DNA of 64,000 nt from Bacillota bacterium (GCA_023419605.1 JAEZXR010000123.1:1-64000); one strand, 5' to 3'; counted from the first letter of the stretch, positions 1 through 8,435 are shown. Numbers and translations are program-made. Notes: a model not told the origin generated them from the sequence alone.

Positions 1-200
1 ATTCGGATGGAACTTAGGGATCGCTAAAATATAACTTCCGCTAAAACTTTTTCAGGCTACTACAGCAGAGCCCCGTACCCCGAAAAAGTATCGGAAGTAA
101 TATTTCAGTCGACCCTTAGCTGATTCGAGCCTGGTAAAGCCCTAGAACCGCTGGCTGTACCATGCTCAAATCAGCAGCTGCCAATCCGGTTGTATATCGG
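1..200 (+). ncRNA. Structured RNA element, copy A (unassigned family)
   Basis: A leader of about 200 nt lies upstream of the PTS gene and may be cut off at the window edge. Visible helices are 16-23 with 110-116, 26-32 with 100-105, 34-40 with 92-98, 46-53 with 82-89 and 119-125 with 169-175; a closing helix pairs CGGAT-GG near 4-10 with CCAATCCG at 181-188. The segments at 5-15 (GGATGGAACTT) and 168-197 recur almost unchanged at 30920-30930 and 30981-31010. Compared with that copy, A carries an extra arm of about 100 nt inserted after GGAACTT. I do not recognise a known riboswitch consensus. A role as cis-regulator of the downstream permease is inferred from position only. Confidence 0.5.
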
Positions 201-210
201 TGTGAGTAAT

Positions 211-232
211 ACAGTAAAGGTGTATTTACTGT
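211..232 (+). terminator. Hairpin before the PTS gene, possible attenuator
   Basis: A perfect 8-bp stem (ACAGTAAA at 211-218 with TTTACTGT at 225-232) with a 6-nt loop is followed by a U-rich but interrupted stretch and then the ribosome binding site at 252-257. It sits where a transcription attenuator would lie between the structured RNA and the permease gene. It could equally be the 3' end of a separate small RNA. Confidence 0.35.
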
Positions 233-266
233 TATTATATAATAAAATTTTAGGAGGACGTACCGT

Positions 267-1730
267 ATGATGAAATGGTTACAAAAACTCGGAAAATCAC
301 TCATGCTCCCGGTTGCATGCCTACCAATTGCTGGTATATTGATGGGCATCGGCTACTGGATCGACCCTACAGGGTGGGGGTCAAACAGTGTAATTGCAGC
401 CTTCCTGATAAAAGCAGGCTCAGCACTGATTGATAACATGGCTCTTTTGTTTGCAATAGGTGTTTCAATTGGAATGTCGGATGATCAGGAGGGTACTGCC
501 GGGCTGGCCGGACTTGTATCCTGGCTGATGATTCAGACACTGCTTTCTAAAAATGCAGTAGCAATGTTCACCGGTGTTAAGGTGGAAGATGTCAACCCGG
601 CTTTCGGTAAAATCGGAAACCAGTTTATTGGTATTCTCTGCGGTTTGATTGGCGCATACTGCTACAACAAATTTAAAAATAAAAAACTGCCGGACGCTTT
701 GGCGTTTTTCAGTGGCAAACGCTGCGTTGCAATAGTTACAGGTCTTGTAACCATCGTAGCTGCCCTTGTATTGTTTGTCGTTTGGCCATTGATATACACA
801 GCCCTTGTCACTTTCGGTAAAAGCATCGTAGGAGCAGGTGCTTTCGGAGCCGGTATTTATGCATTCTTAAACCGTCTGCTGATACCTACCGGCTTGCATC
901 ATGCACTCAATTCAGTTTTCTGGTTTGATGTTGCAGGTATCAATGATTTGAGTAATTTCTGGTCAGGTAAGGGTACTTTGGGGCAGACCGGAATGTACAT
1001 GTCAGGATTTTTCCCTGTGATGATGTTTGGTTTACCTGGTGCAGCTCTTGCAATGTATCACACAGCGAAGGATAACAAGAAAAAGGTGGCGGCAGGACTT
1101 CTTGCCACAGCTGCTCTCTGTTCCTTCTTCACAGGTGTAACCGAACCGCTTGAATTTGCATTCATGTTCCTCGCTCCTGTACTTTATGTTATACATGCTG
1201 TGTTAACAGGCATCTCTGCGTTCATTGTAGCAATGATTCCTGCAAGAGCAGGATTTAATTTCAGTGCAGGTCTTGTTGATTTTATACTGAGTTTTAAGGC
1301 ACCTATGGCCCAGAACCCTTTACTGTTGCTTCCTATTGGAATTGTCTACAGTGGCGTTTACTATGGGATATTCCGTCTTGTCATTGTGAAGTTGAACTTG
1401 AAGACTCCCGGACGCGAGGATGACGATGTAACTGAAGAGGAGAAAAAGGCTGTGCTTACAAATAAAAACTATGCAGAAGTAGCAGGAACCATACTGAAGG
1501 GACTTGGCGGAAAAAATAATATTACCGCTATCGACAATTGTATTACACGTCTGAGGATTGAAATTAAGGATTATACACAGGTTGATGAAAAAGTGATCAA
1601 ATCAGCCGGCGTTTCAGGTGTTATCCGCCCCAGTAAAACCAGCGTTCAGGTAATTGTCGGTACACAGGTGCAATTTGTTGCAGAGGAATTTAAGAAGCTG
1701 GTTGATGAGCGTAGAAAGCTCGGAGTTTGA
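267..1730 (+). CDS. nagE: PTS system N-acetylglucosamine-type EIICB permease
   Basis: This is a membrane sugar permease of the glucose/GlcNAc PTS family, which takes up its sugar while phosphorylating it. The EIIC channel domain occupies about residues 1-370 with many hydrophobic segments and the family motifs PTGLHHALN and GVTEPLEF. The EIIB domain follows at about 400-485 with the phosphorylated cysteine C425 in the context DNCITRLR. Length (487 aa) fits a two-domain EIICB; there is no EIIA domain, so EIIA must be supplied in trans. The match is closer to NagE than PtsG around FPVMMFGLPGAALAMY, but glucose specificity cannot be excluded. Start ATG has AGGAGG 9 bp upstream. The gene is single, with a structured leader and a downstream terminator. 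Confidence 0.88.
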   Translation: MMKWLQKLGKSLMLPVACLPIAGILMGIGYWIDPTGWGSNSVIAAFLIKAGSALIDNMALLFAIGVSIGMSDDQEGTAGLAGLVSWLMIQTLLSKNAVAMFTGVKVEDVNPAFGKIGNQFIGILCGLIGAYCYNKFKNKKLPDALAFFSGKRCVAIVTGLVTIVAALVLFVVWPLIYTALVTFGKSIVGAGAFGAGIYAFLNRLLIPTGLHHALNSVFWFDVAGINDLSNFWSGKGTLGQTGMYMSGFFPVMMFGLPGAALAMYHTAKDNKKKVAAGLLATAALCSFFTGVTEPLEFAFMFLAPVLYVIHAVLTGISAFIVAMIPARAGFNFSAGLVDFILSFKAPMAQNPLLLLPIGIVYSGVYYGIFRLVIVKLNLKTPGREDDDVTEEEKKAVLTNKNYAEVAGTILKGLGGKNNITAIDNCITRLRIEIKDYTQVDEKVIKSAGVSGVIRPSKTSVQVIVGTQVQFVAEEFKKLVDERRKLGV

Positions 1731-1746
1731 AATATTATGTCACACA

Positions 1747-1784
1747 CAAAGATCGTCTATATCTATTTAAACAAACGATCTTTG
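1747..1784 (+). terminator. Hairpin after PTS gene
   Basis: A 10-bp perfect stem (CAAAGATCGT / ACGATCTTTG) lies just behind the PTS stop codon. It lacks a good U-tract, so it may stabilise the 3' end rather than terminate. Confidence 0.35.
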
Positions 1785-1835
1785 CGTGATGAAAATGAGC
1801 ATTTTTATCGAAAAATAAGCAAAGTATATAAAAGG

Positions 1836-2010
1836 CGTGGGGACAGTTTTTGTGTCGTGGTTACAAATATGTATACAGGCATCTGATATTGCCGATGAAA
1901 TCGTGAAAGCTGAATTGATTTATACCTAGTGAAATAAAAGCCTTGCTGACTGTAAAATCAGCAAGGCTTTTATTCTAGAAAAAGACATGGGGACGATTCT
2001 TTTGTTTCTG
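1836..2010. repeat. Two REP-like GGGGACR-TTYTTTTGT relics
   Basis: Short related strings at 1837-1856 (GTGGGGACAGTTTTTGTGTC) and 1987-2006 (ATGGGGACGATTCTTTTGTT) flank the terminator at 1933-1974. Similar GGGGACGGTTCTTTTGTCCCC-type strings are common in Firmicutes genomes next to or derived from REP/RAYT-type elements. These copies look decayed, as the closing CCCC arms are lost. The 1731-2145 gap holds no gene. Confidence 0.35.
1933..1974 (+). terminator. Rho-independent terminator
   Basis: A 17-bp perfect stem (1933-1949 with 1958-1974) with an 8-nt loop and flanking A/T runs. It could work in both directions and separates the PTS gene from the tetR operon. Confidence 0.7.
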
Positions 2011-2068
2011 TTTTGGCTCTGTGTTTATTAGTCTGCCTTTATCAATGGTATGTAAAAAATAATACCTC

Positions 2069-2113
2069 TTGACATTGTGACTCACAAGTCATAAAATATG
2101 ACTTGTGAGTCAC
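2069..2113 (+). promoter_or_regulatory. tetR-ABC operon promoter with double TetR operator
   Basis: A -35 box TTGACA (2069-2074) and -10-like TAAAAT (2092-2097) are separated by 17 bp. A perfect 37-bp inverted repeat (2077-2113, centre 2095) covers the spacer and -10. Each half is itself an imperfect 14-bp palindrome of the form TGACT-N4-AGTCA (2078-2091 and 2099-2112), so two TetR dimers could bind side by side. Autorepression by the next gene is the obvious reading. Confidence 0.75.
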
Positions 2114-2145
2114 TTTTATTTTATCCTAAAGGAGTGTGCTGTATA

Positions 2146-2781
2146 GTGCCAAAAAAAACATTCTTAAGGCTCGATGAAGACAAGCAGGAGAGGGTTGTTC
2201 GAGCGGCTATCAGCGAGTTTCATGAAAACGGATTCGAAAAAGCCAAGATAGAGGCTATTGCCGATAATGCCGGTGTTGCCAAGGGGAGCATTTATCAATA
2301 TTTTGAAGATAAAAAGGAACTTTTTATGTATTCGGTCACATGGTCGATGGAGTACTTCATGAAAGAAATTAACAAATATACTCCGTTGAAGGAGATGGAT
2401 GTTTTTGATTATCTGCTGAAAGACGGGCGAGAGCGTGTCGAACTGGTAAAACGTGAGAGTACGTTGGTGATGTTTTATCAAGACATCCTTTCCGGAAAAT
2501 TTGGTGAACTTACCAAGACCATCAATGAAGAGCTCTGGAAAATCGGAGATAAATACATTCTTCAGCTCATTGCCGTTGGGAAGAAAAAAGGGACCGTTAG
2601 AACCGACCTGGAGGATGAGATACTCTTGCTCTTCTACAAGGGGGTGACCAGTCAGATTGACGAATATGTATTCGGCGAAATGAAGAAAGCTGACTTCGAA
2701 TTGAGCGAGGCGAAGCATGAGGAAATTGAATCCACCATTAAAAAAATGATCAGGATCATGAAAACAGGAATGGGGTGTTAG
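2146..2781 (+). CDS. TetR/AcrR-family repressor
   Basis: A one-component repressor expected to sense a small toxic ligand and control the ABC exporter behind it. The N-terminal TetR DNA-binding domain is clear: a helix-turn-helix around IEAIADNAGVAKGSIYQYF, followed by the usual KKELF helix. The C-terminal ligand domain is generic. I choose GTG at 2146 because AAAGGAG lies 11 bp upstream; the more upstream ATG at 2098 is inside the operator and would leave no leader. This gives about 211 aa, a normal size. The stop is 1 bp before the next start, so the three genes form a tight, probably translationally coupled operon. Confidence 0.85.
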   Translation: MPKKTFLRLDEDKQERVVRAAISEFHENGFEKAKIEAIADNAGVAKGSIYQYFEDKKELFMYSVTWSMEYFMKEINKYTPLKEMDVFDYLLKDGRERVELVKRESTLVMFYQDILSGKFGELTKTINEELWKIGDKYILQLIAVGKKKGTVRTDLEDEILLLFYKGVTSQIDEYVFGEMKKADFELSEAKHEEIESTIKKMIRIMKTGMGC

Positions 2782-2782
2782 T

Positions 2783-3481
2783 TTGTTTATTGAGGTATCA
2801 TTATTGAACAAAAGCTACAAAACTGAGAAAAATACGCAGGTAGTGCTGAAGGGCATCAGCATGCAAATGGAAAAGGGCTCTATCGGCGTTATTCTGGGCC
2901 CATCCGGTTCCGGAAAATCCACCATGATGAACATTATCGGCGGAGTTGACAGGGCTGACAGCGGAAAGGTCCTGGTGGACAGCCGCGAAATCACGGGTTT
3001 GACCGACGACGAATTGACAGAGTATCGACGCGAATCCATCGGCTTCGTATTTCAGTATTATAACCTGGTGCCGAATCTCACCGTCAGGGAGAATATTGAG
3101 GTGGTATCCAATATAAGCAAATCTCCTATTAATATTGACAGAGTTCTTTCCGCAGTCTATATGTCTGAATTAAGCAAGCGCTTTCCAAGGGAGCTTTCGG
3201 GGGGAGAACAGCAAAGAGTGGCCATCGCCAGAGCCATCGTGAAGAACCCGAAGCTGCTGCTTTGTGACGAACCGACGGGAGCTCTCGACTTTGAAACCTC
3301 AAAGGGGGTATTGAAGCTGTTGCAGGACATCAATAAGGAGTTTGGCACGACAATCCTGATGATTACTCATAACGCCGCCATTTCCAAAATGGCCAACCGC
3401 ACATTCAAGATCCGAAGCGGTGAGATCGTCAAGGTTTTCGACAATGCAGAACCAATTTCTGCGGAAAGGATTGATTGGTAA
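2783..3481 (+). CDS. ABC transporter ATP-binding protein (MacB/LolD-like)
   Basis: The cytoplasmic ATPase of an exporter-type ABC system. Walker A GPSGSGKST is at residues 39-47, the Q-loop follows in FVFQYYNLVPNLT, the signature is LSGGEQQR and Walker B is LLLCDEPTGALD, ending with an H-loop in MITHN. Length (232 aa) and sequence fit the MacB/LolD/FtsE-like group that pairs with FtsX-fold permeases. The start is TTG at 2783 with a G-rich site (GGGGTG) about 8 bp upstream, 1 bp after the tetR stop. The stop overlaps the ATG of the permease (TAATG). The substrate is not visible from sequence; such systems usually export drugs, peptides or act on envelope lipids. Confidence 0.88.
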   Translation: MFIEVSLLNKSYKTEKNTQVVLKGISMQMEKGSIGVILGPSGSGKSTMMNIIGGVDRADSGKVLVDSREITGLTDDELTEYRRESIGFVFQYYNLVPNLTVRENIEVVSNISKSPINIDRVLSAVYMSELSKRFPRELSGGEQQRVAIARAIVKNPKLLLCDEPTGALDFETSKGVLKLLQDINKEFGTTILMITHNAAISKMANRTFKIRSGEIVKVFDNAEPISAERIDW

Positions 3482-5721
3482 TGACTTTATTCAAAAAAGT
3501 CTCTCGTACGATGGCGGAGCGCAAGGGTATTTATGTAGGAGCTCTCTACCTTGTGCTTCTTTGCAGCATGCTTTTTGTCACCATGGTAATGGTTGCCGGC
3601 AACCTGCGAACCATTTACGATTCCTTCACCAATGACAATATGCTTGCGGATGCTGAATTCTATCTTGATTCCGAAGTGAATTTGAAGGAGTTTGAAAGCA
3701 GATTCGATGCCAGGTTTGAGCTAAGCAGCGTAGTCGATTATGAGACAAAACCCGGTCAGACCTTGAGAATATTCTCCGGAAATGAAGTGCTGAACAAGCA
3801 CGCAATCCTGCAAGGCCAGGACCTTGATGACAACTCTATTCTCATTGACAAGACATTTGCAGGTGCAAATAAGATAAACATAGGCAGCACCATGAGCATA
3901 GCCGGCAAGGAGTATAAAGTTGCAGGCATTATGGCGCTTCCGAATTACATCTATGTGATCCGGTCTAAAGAAGAGATGATCAACAATGCCAAAACCTTCG
4001 GCGTTGCGGTGATAAACAAGAGCAACATGCATGACATACCCGGTAAATCCGATTTTTATGCCGTCCGATTTAATAACAGAGACAATATTCACCAACAGGA
4101 AACCGAACTTAAAAGCTACCTTCTGACGCACGGAATACAGATCGTGAATTGGCAGAGTATGGAGCATAAAAGCCAGGTATCCCTTGTCAAGATGGAGGTC
4201 AATGTGCTCGGCATCATGAGCAAAGCGTCCCCTGGAGCGATCATCCTGCTTACAAGTATTCTTCTCAGCATGCTGCTTAAGCGGATGATTCAGAGGGAAT
4301 CGGCTGTCATCGGTACTTTGTATGCATTGGGCTATAGAAAAAAAGAGCTCGTTTCACACTACATGATGTTTCCGTTGATTATTACAGGCTATGGTGCGGT
4401 TATCGGAGTGCTGCTGGGCATATTCCTGCGGAAATTCATGCTGAAGTTTATGCTCATGGCATTCCCTATGCCCCTGCAAACGATAGAATTTAATTGGTTT
4501 GCATTGGTACTCGGCATCGTCATTCCGATTCTTGTTGTTTGCCCTCCGGCATACATTATCATCTCGAAGCTGCTGGGCCATACACCTGCGGAGCTGATGA
4601 AAGGCGCCAAGCTTTCCGAAAAATCCAATTTCATAGAGAAATCCCTAAATCTCGAGCGGTTTAAGTTTAAGACCAAATTCCAAATCAGGGAGCAGGTCAG
4701 AAGTTTTTCAAGAACAGGTTTTCTATTGTTTGGGGTCATCATTGCGACGGTGCTTCTCCTCTATGGATTGACGCTGCAAAGCTCGCTGGACTTCATGCTG
4801 AAAGAGGGGATACAATCCTTGTATGATTTTAAGCATGAATATGTATATAATGAGCTGAAAAGAGGAGAACCCATTGCAGGAACGGAGCAATTCAATGCAA
4901 TCTATGTGACGATGAAAGAAGACAGAAACAACAGCTTCGCCATCGTTGGTGCATTGCCGAATTCGACCCGGCTGAAGCTGAAAGGCTTGCAGGGCGAAAA
5001 ACTTGTGCCTGACAGGGTTATAGCAACCAAAATGCTCGCTGAGAAGTTTGGCATCAAAAAAGGCGATGAATTGCATGTTGTCAGTGATGACACTATGAAG
5101 GAATATACTTTGAAGGTTGATGTGGTCGCCAGCTCCTATGCAGGAGAATTCCTGTTCATGCCGATGGAGGAGTTGAATGCGATGCTGGGGGTCCCGGCGG
5201 ATACGTATATTGGAATTTGGTCGGATGAGCAAATCGCTTTTCCCAAGGGAACCATCAGAAGCACCAAATCAATCGATGCAATCGTTGAGGGAATTAGGAA
5301 TATGATCAGCCAGACCGGCCTATTGGTGTATACCCTGACGATTACCGCATTTGTACTGGGCATCATTATTATATACATTGTCACCTCACTGGTGATTGAG
5401 GAAAACAGGAACAACATCTCGCTTTTCAAAATCTTCGGATACAGGAAGAAGGAAGTGAATTCCCTGCTGCTGGACAGCAACCGTTTCCTTGTTATCCTGG
5501 GGTACATCTTGGGTATACCGATCCTGCTGGCATCGGTTACTGCCTTAATGAAGACTCTTTCCACAAGCTTGCAGATGTCTATCCCGGCCAGACTCAATCC
5601 GCTGTTCATGCTGGTTGGTTTCATAATAGTCATGTTGACGTATGAAGTGTCCAAATCGGTAAATAAGAAAAAAATTGTAAAGATTCCAATGAGCGAAGCA
5701 TTAAAGGCCGGTACGGAATAA
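3481..5721 (+). CDS. FtsX-like ABC transporter permease
   Basis: The membrane partner of the preceding ATPase. It is about 746 aa with an N-terminal transmembrane helix (about residues 18-40), a large extracytoplasmic region, then hydrophobic clusters near 250-375 and 420-440, a second extracytoplasmic region, and a last cluster near 625-735. This is the duplicated FtsX/MacB-type arrangement of long single-chain permeases. ATG 3481 overlaps the ATPase stop; a TTG two codons earlier is also open. It probably forms an export or mechanotransmission complex under TetR control. Confidence 0.82.
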   Translation: MTLFKKVSRTMAERKGIYVGALYLVLLCSMLFVTMVMVAGNLRTIYDSFTNDNMLADAEFYLDSEVNLKEFESRFDARFELSSVVDYETKPGQTLRIFSGNEVLNKHAILQGQDLDDNSILIDKTFAGANKINIGSTMSIAGKEYKVAGIMALPNYIYVIRSKEEMINNAKTFGVAVINKSNMHDIPGKSDFYAVRFNNRDNIHQQETELKSYLLTHGIQIVNWQSMEHKSQVSLVKMEVNVLGIMSKASPGAIILLTSILLSMLLKRMIQRESAVIGTLYALGYRKKELVSHYMMFPLIITGYGAVIGVLLGIFLRKFMLKFMLMAFPMPLQTIEFNWFALVLGIVIPILVVCPPAYIIISKLLGHTPAELMKGAKLSEKSNFIEKSLNLERFKFKTKFQIREQVRSFSRTGFLLFGVIIATVLLLYGLTLQSSLDFMLKEGIQSLYDFKHEYVYNELKRGEPIAGTEQFNAIYVTMKEDRNNSFAIVGALPNSTRLKLKGLQGEKLVPDRVIATKMLAEKFGIKKGDELHVVSDDTMKEYTLKVDVVASSYAGEFLFMPMEELNAMLGVPADTYIGIWSDEQIAFPKGTIRSTKSIDAIVEGIRNMISQTGLLVYTLTITAFVLGIIIIYIVTSLVIEENRNNISLFKIFGYRKKEVNSLLLDSNRFLVILGYILGIPILLASVTALMKTLSTSLQMSIPARLNPLFMLVGFIIVMLTYEVSKSVNKKKIVKIPMSEALKAGTE

Positions 5722-5807
5722 TTTCGGCAAATTTATTGTTGATTAAAGTGTGAACGGACGTATCACTCAAAAGGATCATGATGTCAAAGGAACTGTCTTC
5801 TTGGTAT

Positions 5808-5848
5808 AAAGAGGTCAACAAAGGCTAGCGTCTCCTGTTGACCTCTTT
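5808..5848. terminator. Bidirectional terminator
   Basis: A 13-bp perfect stem AAAGAGGTCAACA / TGTTGACCTCTTT between convergent genes (permease on +, hypothetical on -). Confidence 0.65.
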
Positions 5849-5894
5849 GGTGTTGTATCCTTCCCATAAACGAATGAAGGACGCCAAAAATTTT

Positions 5895-6395
5895 TTACCC
5901 GCCTGGCCCGCACATCACAACAATTTCGTAAGGAGTCGTTAGTGCCGGGATGCTCATTGTAGCGGCACCATAGACTACGATCAGATTTCGGTTTGCGAGG
6001 GCGCCGGTAAAGGCTTGCCCGTTTTCCAGAAGGACCCGGGTATAGGGGGAAGGGTTCAATCGCAAGGTGCCATCCCTGCTGATCAACTGCCGGTTGAAAA
6101 AATCCACCTTCACATTTTGTGCCGGCATAACCTGTGCCATAACCAGAGCTCGGAATTGCGGCGGGAAAATAAGAGGCGCCGCTGCGCTTGCATCATAAAA
6201 TCCGATAACTCTGTCTCTGGGTGCCAGCATGGAATGATGTACAAAATAAGTAGCAGGGGTTGCTACAAAATTCACAAGGCTTCCATCCGGGCTTTGTACG
6301 GACATTAATTTGAAACATCCTGCCGTTCCTTCATTTCCTGTCTCAAAATCGTTAATCGCTGTAAGGATGCCTTGATGGGATTTGAAAATCGCCAT
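5895..6395 (-). CDS. Conserved hypothetical protein, small beta-rich
   Basis: A 166-aa protein without signal peptide or membrane segment. The sequence is rich in short beta-prone stretches (GCFKLMSVQSPDGSLVNFVA, RVIGFYDAS, RALVMAQVM) and looks like a small beta-barrel or OB-like fold. I recall similar unnamed proteins in clostridia but can assign no function. The start has GGAGGAA about 7 bp upstream on the minus strand. It is monocistronic, convergent with the ABC operon and divergent from the hemerythrin gene. Confidence 0.75.
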   Translation of the reverse strand: MAIFKSHQGILTAINDFETGNEGTAGCFKLMSVQSPDGSLVNFVATPATYFVHHSMLAPRDRVIGFYDASAAAPLIFPPQFRALVMAQVMPAQNVKVDFFNRQLISRDGTLRLNPSPYTRVLLENGQAFTGALANRNLIVVYGAATMSIPALTTPYEIVVMCGPGG

Positions 6396-6527
6396 TTTCT
6401 ATTCCTCCATGCCGAATTATACTTTTGTATATCATATGTATTCTCAGTACTTTATGTTATCCTCCAGGGAGAAAAGGCGGAAATAGGTAGGATAAAAATT
6501 GCGTAACATCGGAAAACTCTTGATTGC

Positions 6528-6541
6528 GTGATTTACATCAA
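6528..6541 (+). promoter_or_regulatory. FNR/Dnr-like box upstream of hemerythrin gene
   Basis: GTGATTTACATCAA matches the FNR/Dnr consensus TTGAT-N4-ATCAA at 9 of 10 defined positions. A -10-like TATTAT at 6558-6563 lies downstream, roughly placing the box where a CRP/FNR activator sits. Control of an oxygen/NO-related diiron protein by such a factor would make sense, but no such regulator is encoded in this window. Confidence 0.4.
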
Positions 6542-6622
6542 AGGCAATTGTGTCCAATATTATAGCAAGCTTCAAAAAAGCTTATAAAATATAGCTATAG
6601 AGAAACGACAGGGGGAAGTACA

Positions 6623-7033
6623 ATGTTAAATATAGCGACGTTAAAAAGACAACATGAACAGATCGGTGAGCTGCTTACAGAGTTAAAGCAGGACATTGCC
6701 AGGGGAAGCCTGGAACAGGAGGCTTCCAACATCGCATTAAAAATCAATATACTTGCCGGAAAATTGAAGGTCCATCTTGATACGGAGGACCGGTATATGT
6801 ATCCTCAATTGCTGCAGAGCAGGGAGACTGAGCTGAAAAAGCTGGCGCAGGCGTATATGGATGAGATGGGCTATATCAGTAAAGCTTTTACGAACTATAA
6901 AGGCCGCTTCAATACAAAATCGAAGATCCTCGGAAACCCGCAGGTCTTTTTAAAAGAGAGCCAGGAAATGCTGGAAGTTATAGGGCAAAGAATAGAAAAA
7001 GAGGATGTAGCGTTATACACGGTTCTGGAGTAA
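6623..7033 (+). CDS. Hemerythrin-like (HHE) cation-binding protein
   Basis: A 136-aa all-helical cytoplasmic protein. The N-terminal half shows hemerythrin ligands: H11 in RQHEQI and the H51-x3-E55 motif in VHLDTEDRYMYP. The C-terminal half has the matching acidic motif (RIEKEDVALY) but lacks the histidine normally found there, so iron binding may be incomplete or differently coordinated. Members of this family bind O2, NO or iron and often act in oxygen or nitrosative stress. The start has a GGGGGAA-type site. It is a single gene, closed by the terminator at 7125-7170. Confidence 0.72.
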   Translation: MLNIATLKRQHEQIGELLTELKQDIARGSLEQEASNIALKINILAGKLKVHLDTEDRYMYPQLLQSRETELKKLAQAYMDEMGYISKAFTNYKGRFNTKSKILGNPQVFLKESQEMLEVIGQRIEKEDVALYTVLE

Positions 7034-7124
7034 AAAGAGCTGCATCGTTAAGAGAGGATGAAAAGTGCGGCATAGTGCGAAATAAAAGGCTGCCCGCAAT
7101 ACATAAATAGTATGGATAAAGTAG

Positions 7125-7170
7125 AAAGCCGTGCATAAAGGGCATTTGAACCCGATTTATGCACGGCTTT
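7125..7170. terminator. Bidirectional terminator
   Basis: A 15-bp perfect stem AAAGCCGTGCATAAA / TTTATGCACGGCTTT followed by TGTTTTT on the plus strand. It serves the hemerythrin gene and the convergent lysA-like gene. Confidence 0.85.
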
Positions 7171-7175
7171 TGTTT

Positions 7176-8435
7176 TTAAAAAGTGAACTTGCTTCCGGGG
7201 AAATCCAGCGTAGCGAAATAATCGGCAGGTGTTTCGGCACGCCGGATGATTCTTACAGAACCGTCCATAGTAAGAAGAAGCTCTGCGGGACGGAGTTTTC
7301 CATTGAAGGTGTAGCTGTGGCTGTAAGCATAGGCACCGGCATCGTGAAACAGAAGCAAATCTCCCGGGATTATGCGGGGGAGTGAACGGTCTGCGGCAAA
7401 TCTGTCCCTGGTTTCACATAAGGCGCCCGTGATATCATAGACATGATCATGAGGGCCATTTTCCTTCCCAATGACAGAAATATGATGATAGTCGGTATAC
7501 TTTGCGGGACTCATAAAGCTGTTGGTAGAAGCATCCAGTCCGACAAACTCTTTATAGGTTTTCTTAATATGCAGTACCGATGAAACAAAATACCCGTAGG
7601 GTCCCGTCATATAAATGCCAAGCTCACTGAAGAGTGGAACCGGGTCCAGCCCTGCACGGACAATAACTTCGTCATAGGCTTGTTTGATACTCTGGCTTAC
7701 GGCTTCAATGTCGGCAGCAGAATCCTCCGGCCTGAAAGGGATACCCAGTTCTCCGGCGAGGTTGATAAATTCGACTTTTATGTCGGTTGCACGAAATAAA
7801 TCCACCGCCAATTGGAATAATATGCGTGCATTCATGCCAAAATATTCAGCCTCTCTTCTATGGGCCCCGAATTGAGCATGAATTCCAAACCGTTTTACTC
7901 CCAATTGCAAAAGGTGACGGAATCCATCCATAAGCTGTTCTTTTGTAGAGCCAAATTTGCTGTCCTTAAAATTCAGGATGACTTTGTCCTTATATTTTAT
8001 TTCCGTACCCGGATTGTAGTGGCAGCATATAAGCTCGGGGATTCCGGTGCAGTTGTTCAGAAAGTCCACGTGCCCGGTATCGTCCAGGTTGATGATGGCA
8101 CCCAGCTTTTTTGCCTGTTGGTACTCACGGGCGGGGGTTGCATTGGAGGTGAACATGATATCCTCGCCGGAAAATCCACAGGAATGAGCCAGCAGCAGCT
8201 CTGCTTCCGAAGCACAGTCTACGCCGCATCCTTCTTCTTTAAAAATCTGAAGAATATAGGGGTTGGGGGTGGCCTTTACTGCAAAATACTCACGGTAACC
8301 ACGGTTCCATGAAAATGAGCGGTGCAAACGTTTGGCATTCTCGCGGATGGCTTTCTCGTCATAAATATAAAAGGGTGTTGGGTATTCCGAAACAATGTTT
8401 CTCAGTTCTTCCTGCGTAAATGGCAGACTTTTCAT
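7176..8435 (-). CDS. lysA: Diaminopimelate decarboxylase-like PLP enzyme
   Basis: Fold-type III PLP decarboxylase, 419 aa; LysA removes CO2 from meso-diaminopimelate to give lysine. The PLP lysine is K54 in YFAVKATPNP. Further family marks are the VDCASEAEL strand, the NLAGELGIPFRPED glycine loop and, near the end, HDAGAYAYSHSYTFNGKLRPAE. The second-subunit motif is CETRD (about residue 340). It belongs to the divergent clostridial/Bacteroidetes LysA group. Unusual points: the EPGR/ELGR substrate-binding arginine is replaced (FSELGIYMTG) and the HIGSQ-like motif reads HAQFGAH. Another diamino-acid or a different carboxylic substrate is therefore possible. GGGAG precedes the ATG. It is divergent from a MocR regulator that likely controls it. 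Confidence 0.75.
   Translation of the reverse strand: MKSLPFTQEELRNIVSEYPTPFYIYDEKAIRENAKRLHRSFSWNRGYREYFAVKATPNPYILQIFKEEGCGVDCASEAELLLAHSCGFSGEDIMFTSNATPAREYQQAKKLGAIINLDDTGHVDFLNNCTGIPELICCHYNPGTEIKYKDKVILNFKDSKFGSTKEQLMDGFRHLLQLGVKRFGIHAQFGAHRREAEYFGMNARILFQLAVDLFRATDIKVEFINLAGELGIPFRPEDSAADIEAVSQSIKQAYDEVIVRAGLDPVPLFSELGIYMTGPYGYFVSSVLHIKKTYKEFVGLDASTNSFMSPAKYTDYHHISVIGKENGPHDHVYDITGALCETRDRFAADRSLPRIIPGDLLLFHDAGAYAYSHSYTFNGKLRPAELLLTMDGSVRIIRRAETPADYFATLDFPGSKFTF

Noticed and set aside
1..250. Antiterminator (RAT/GlcT-type) control of the PTS gene
   Set aside because: A hairpin precedes the gene, but I could not match a RAT consensus overlapping a terminator, and the adjoining RNA recurs elsewhere at a non-PTS gene.
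2164..2811. Long minus-strand frame opposite tetR
   Set aside because: Shadow of the tetR coding sequence; no ribosome site and no family motifs.
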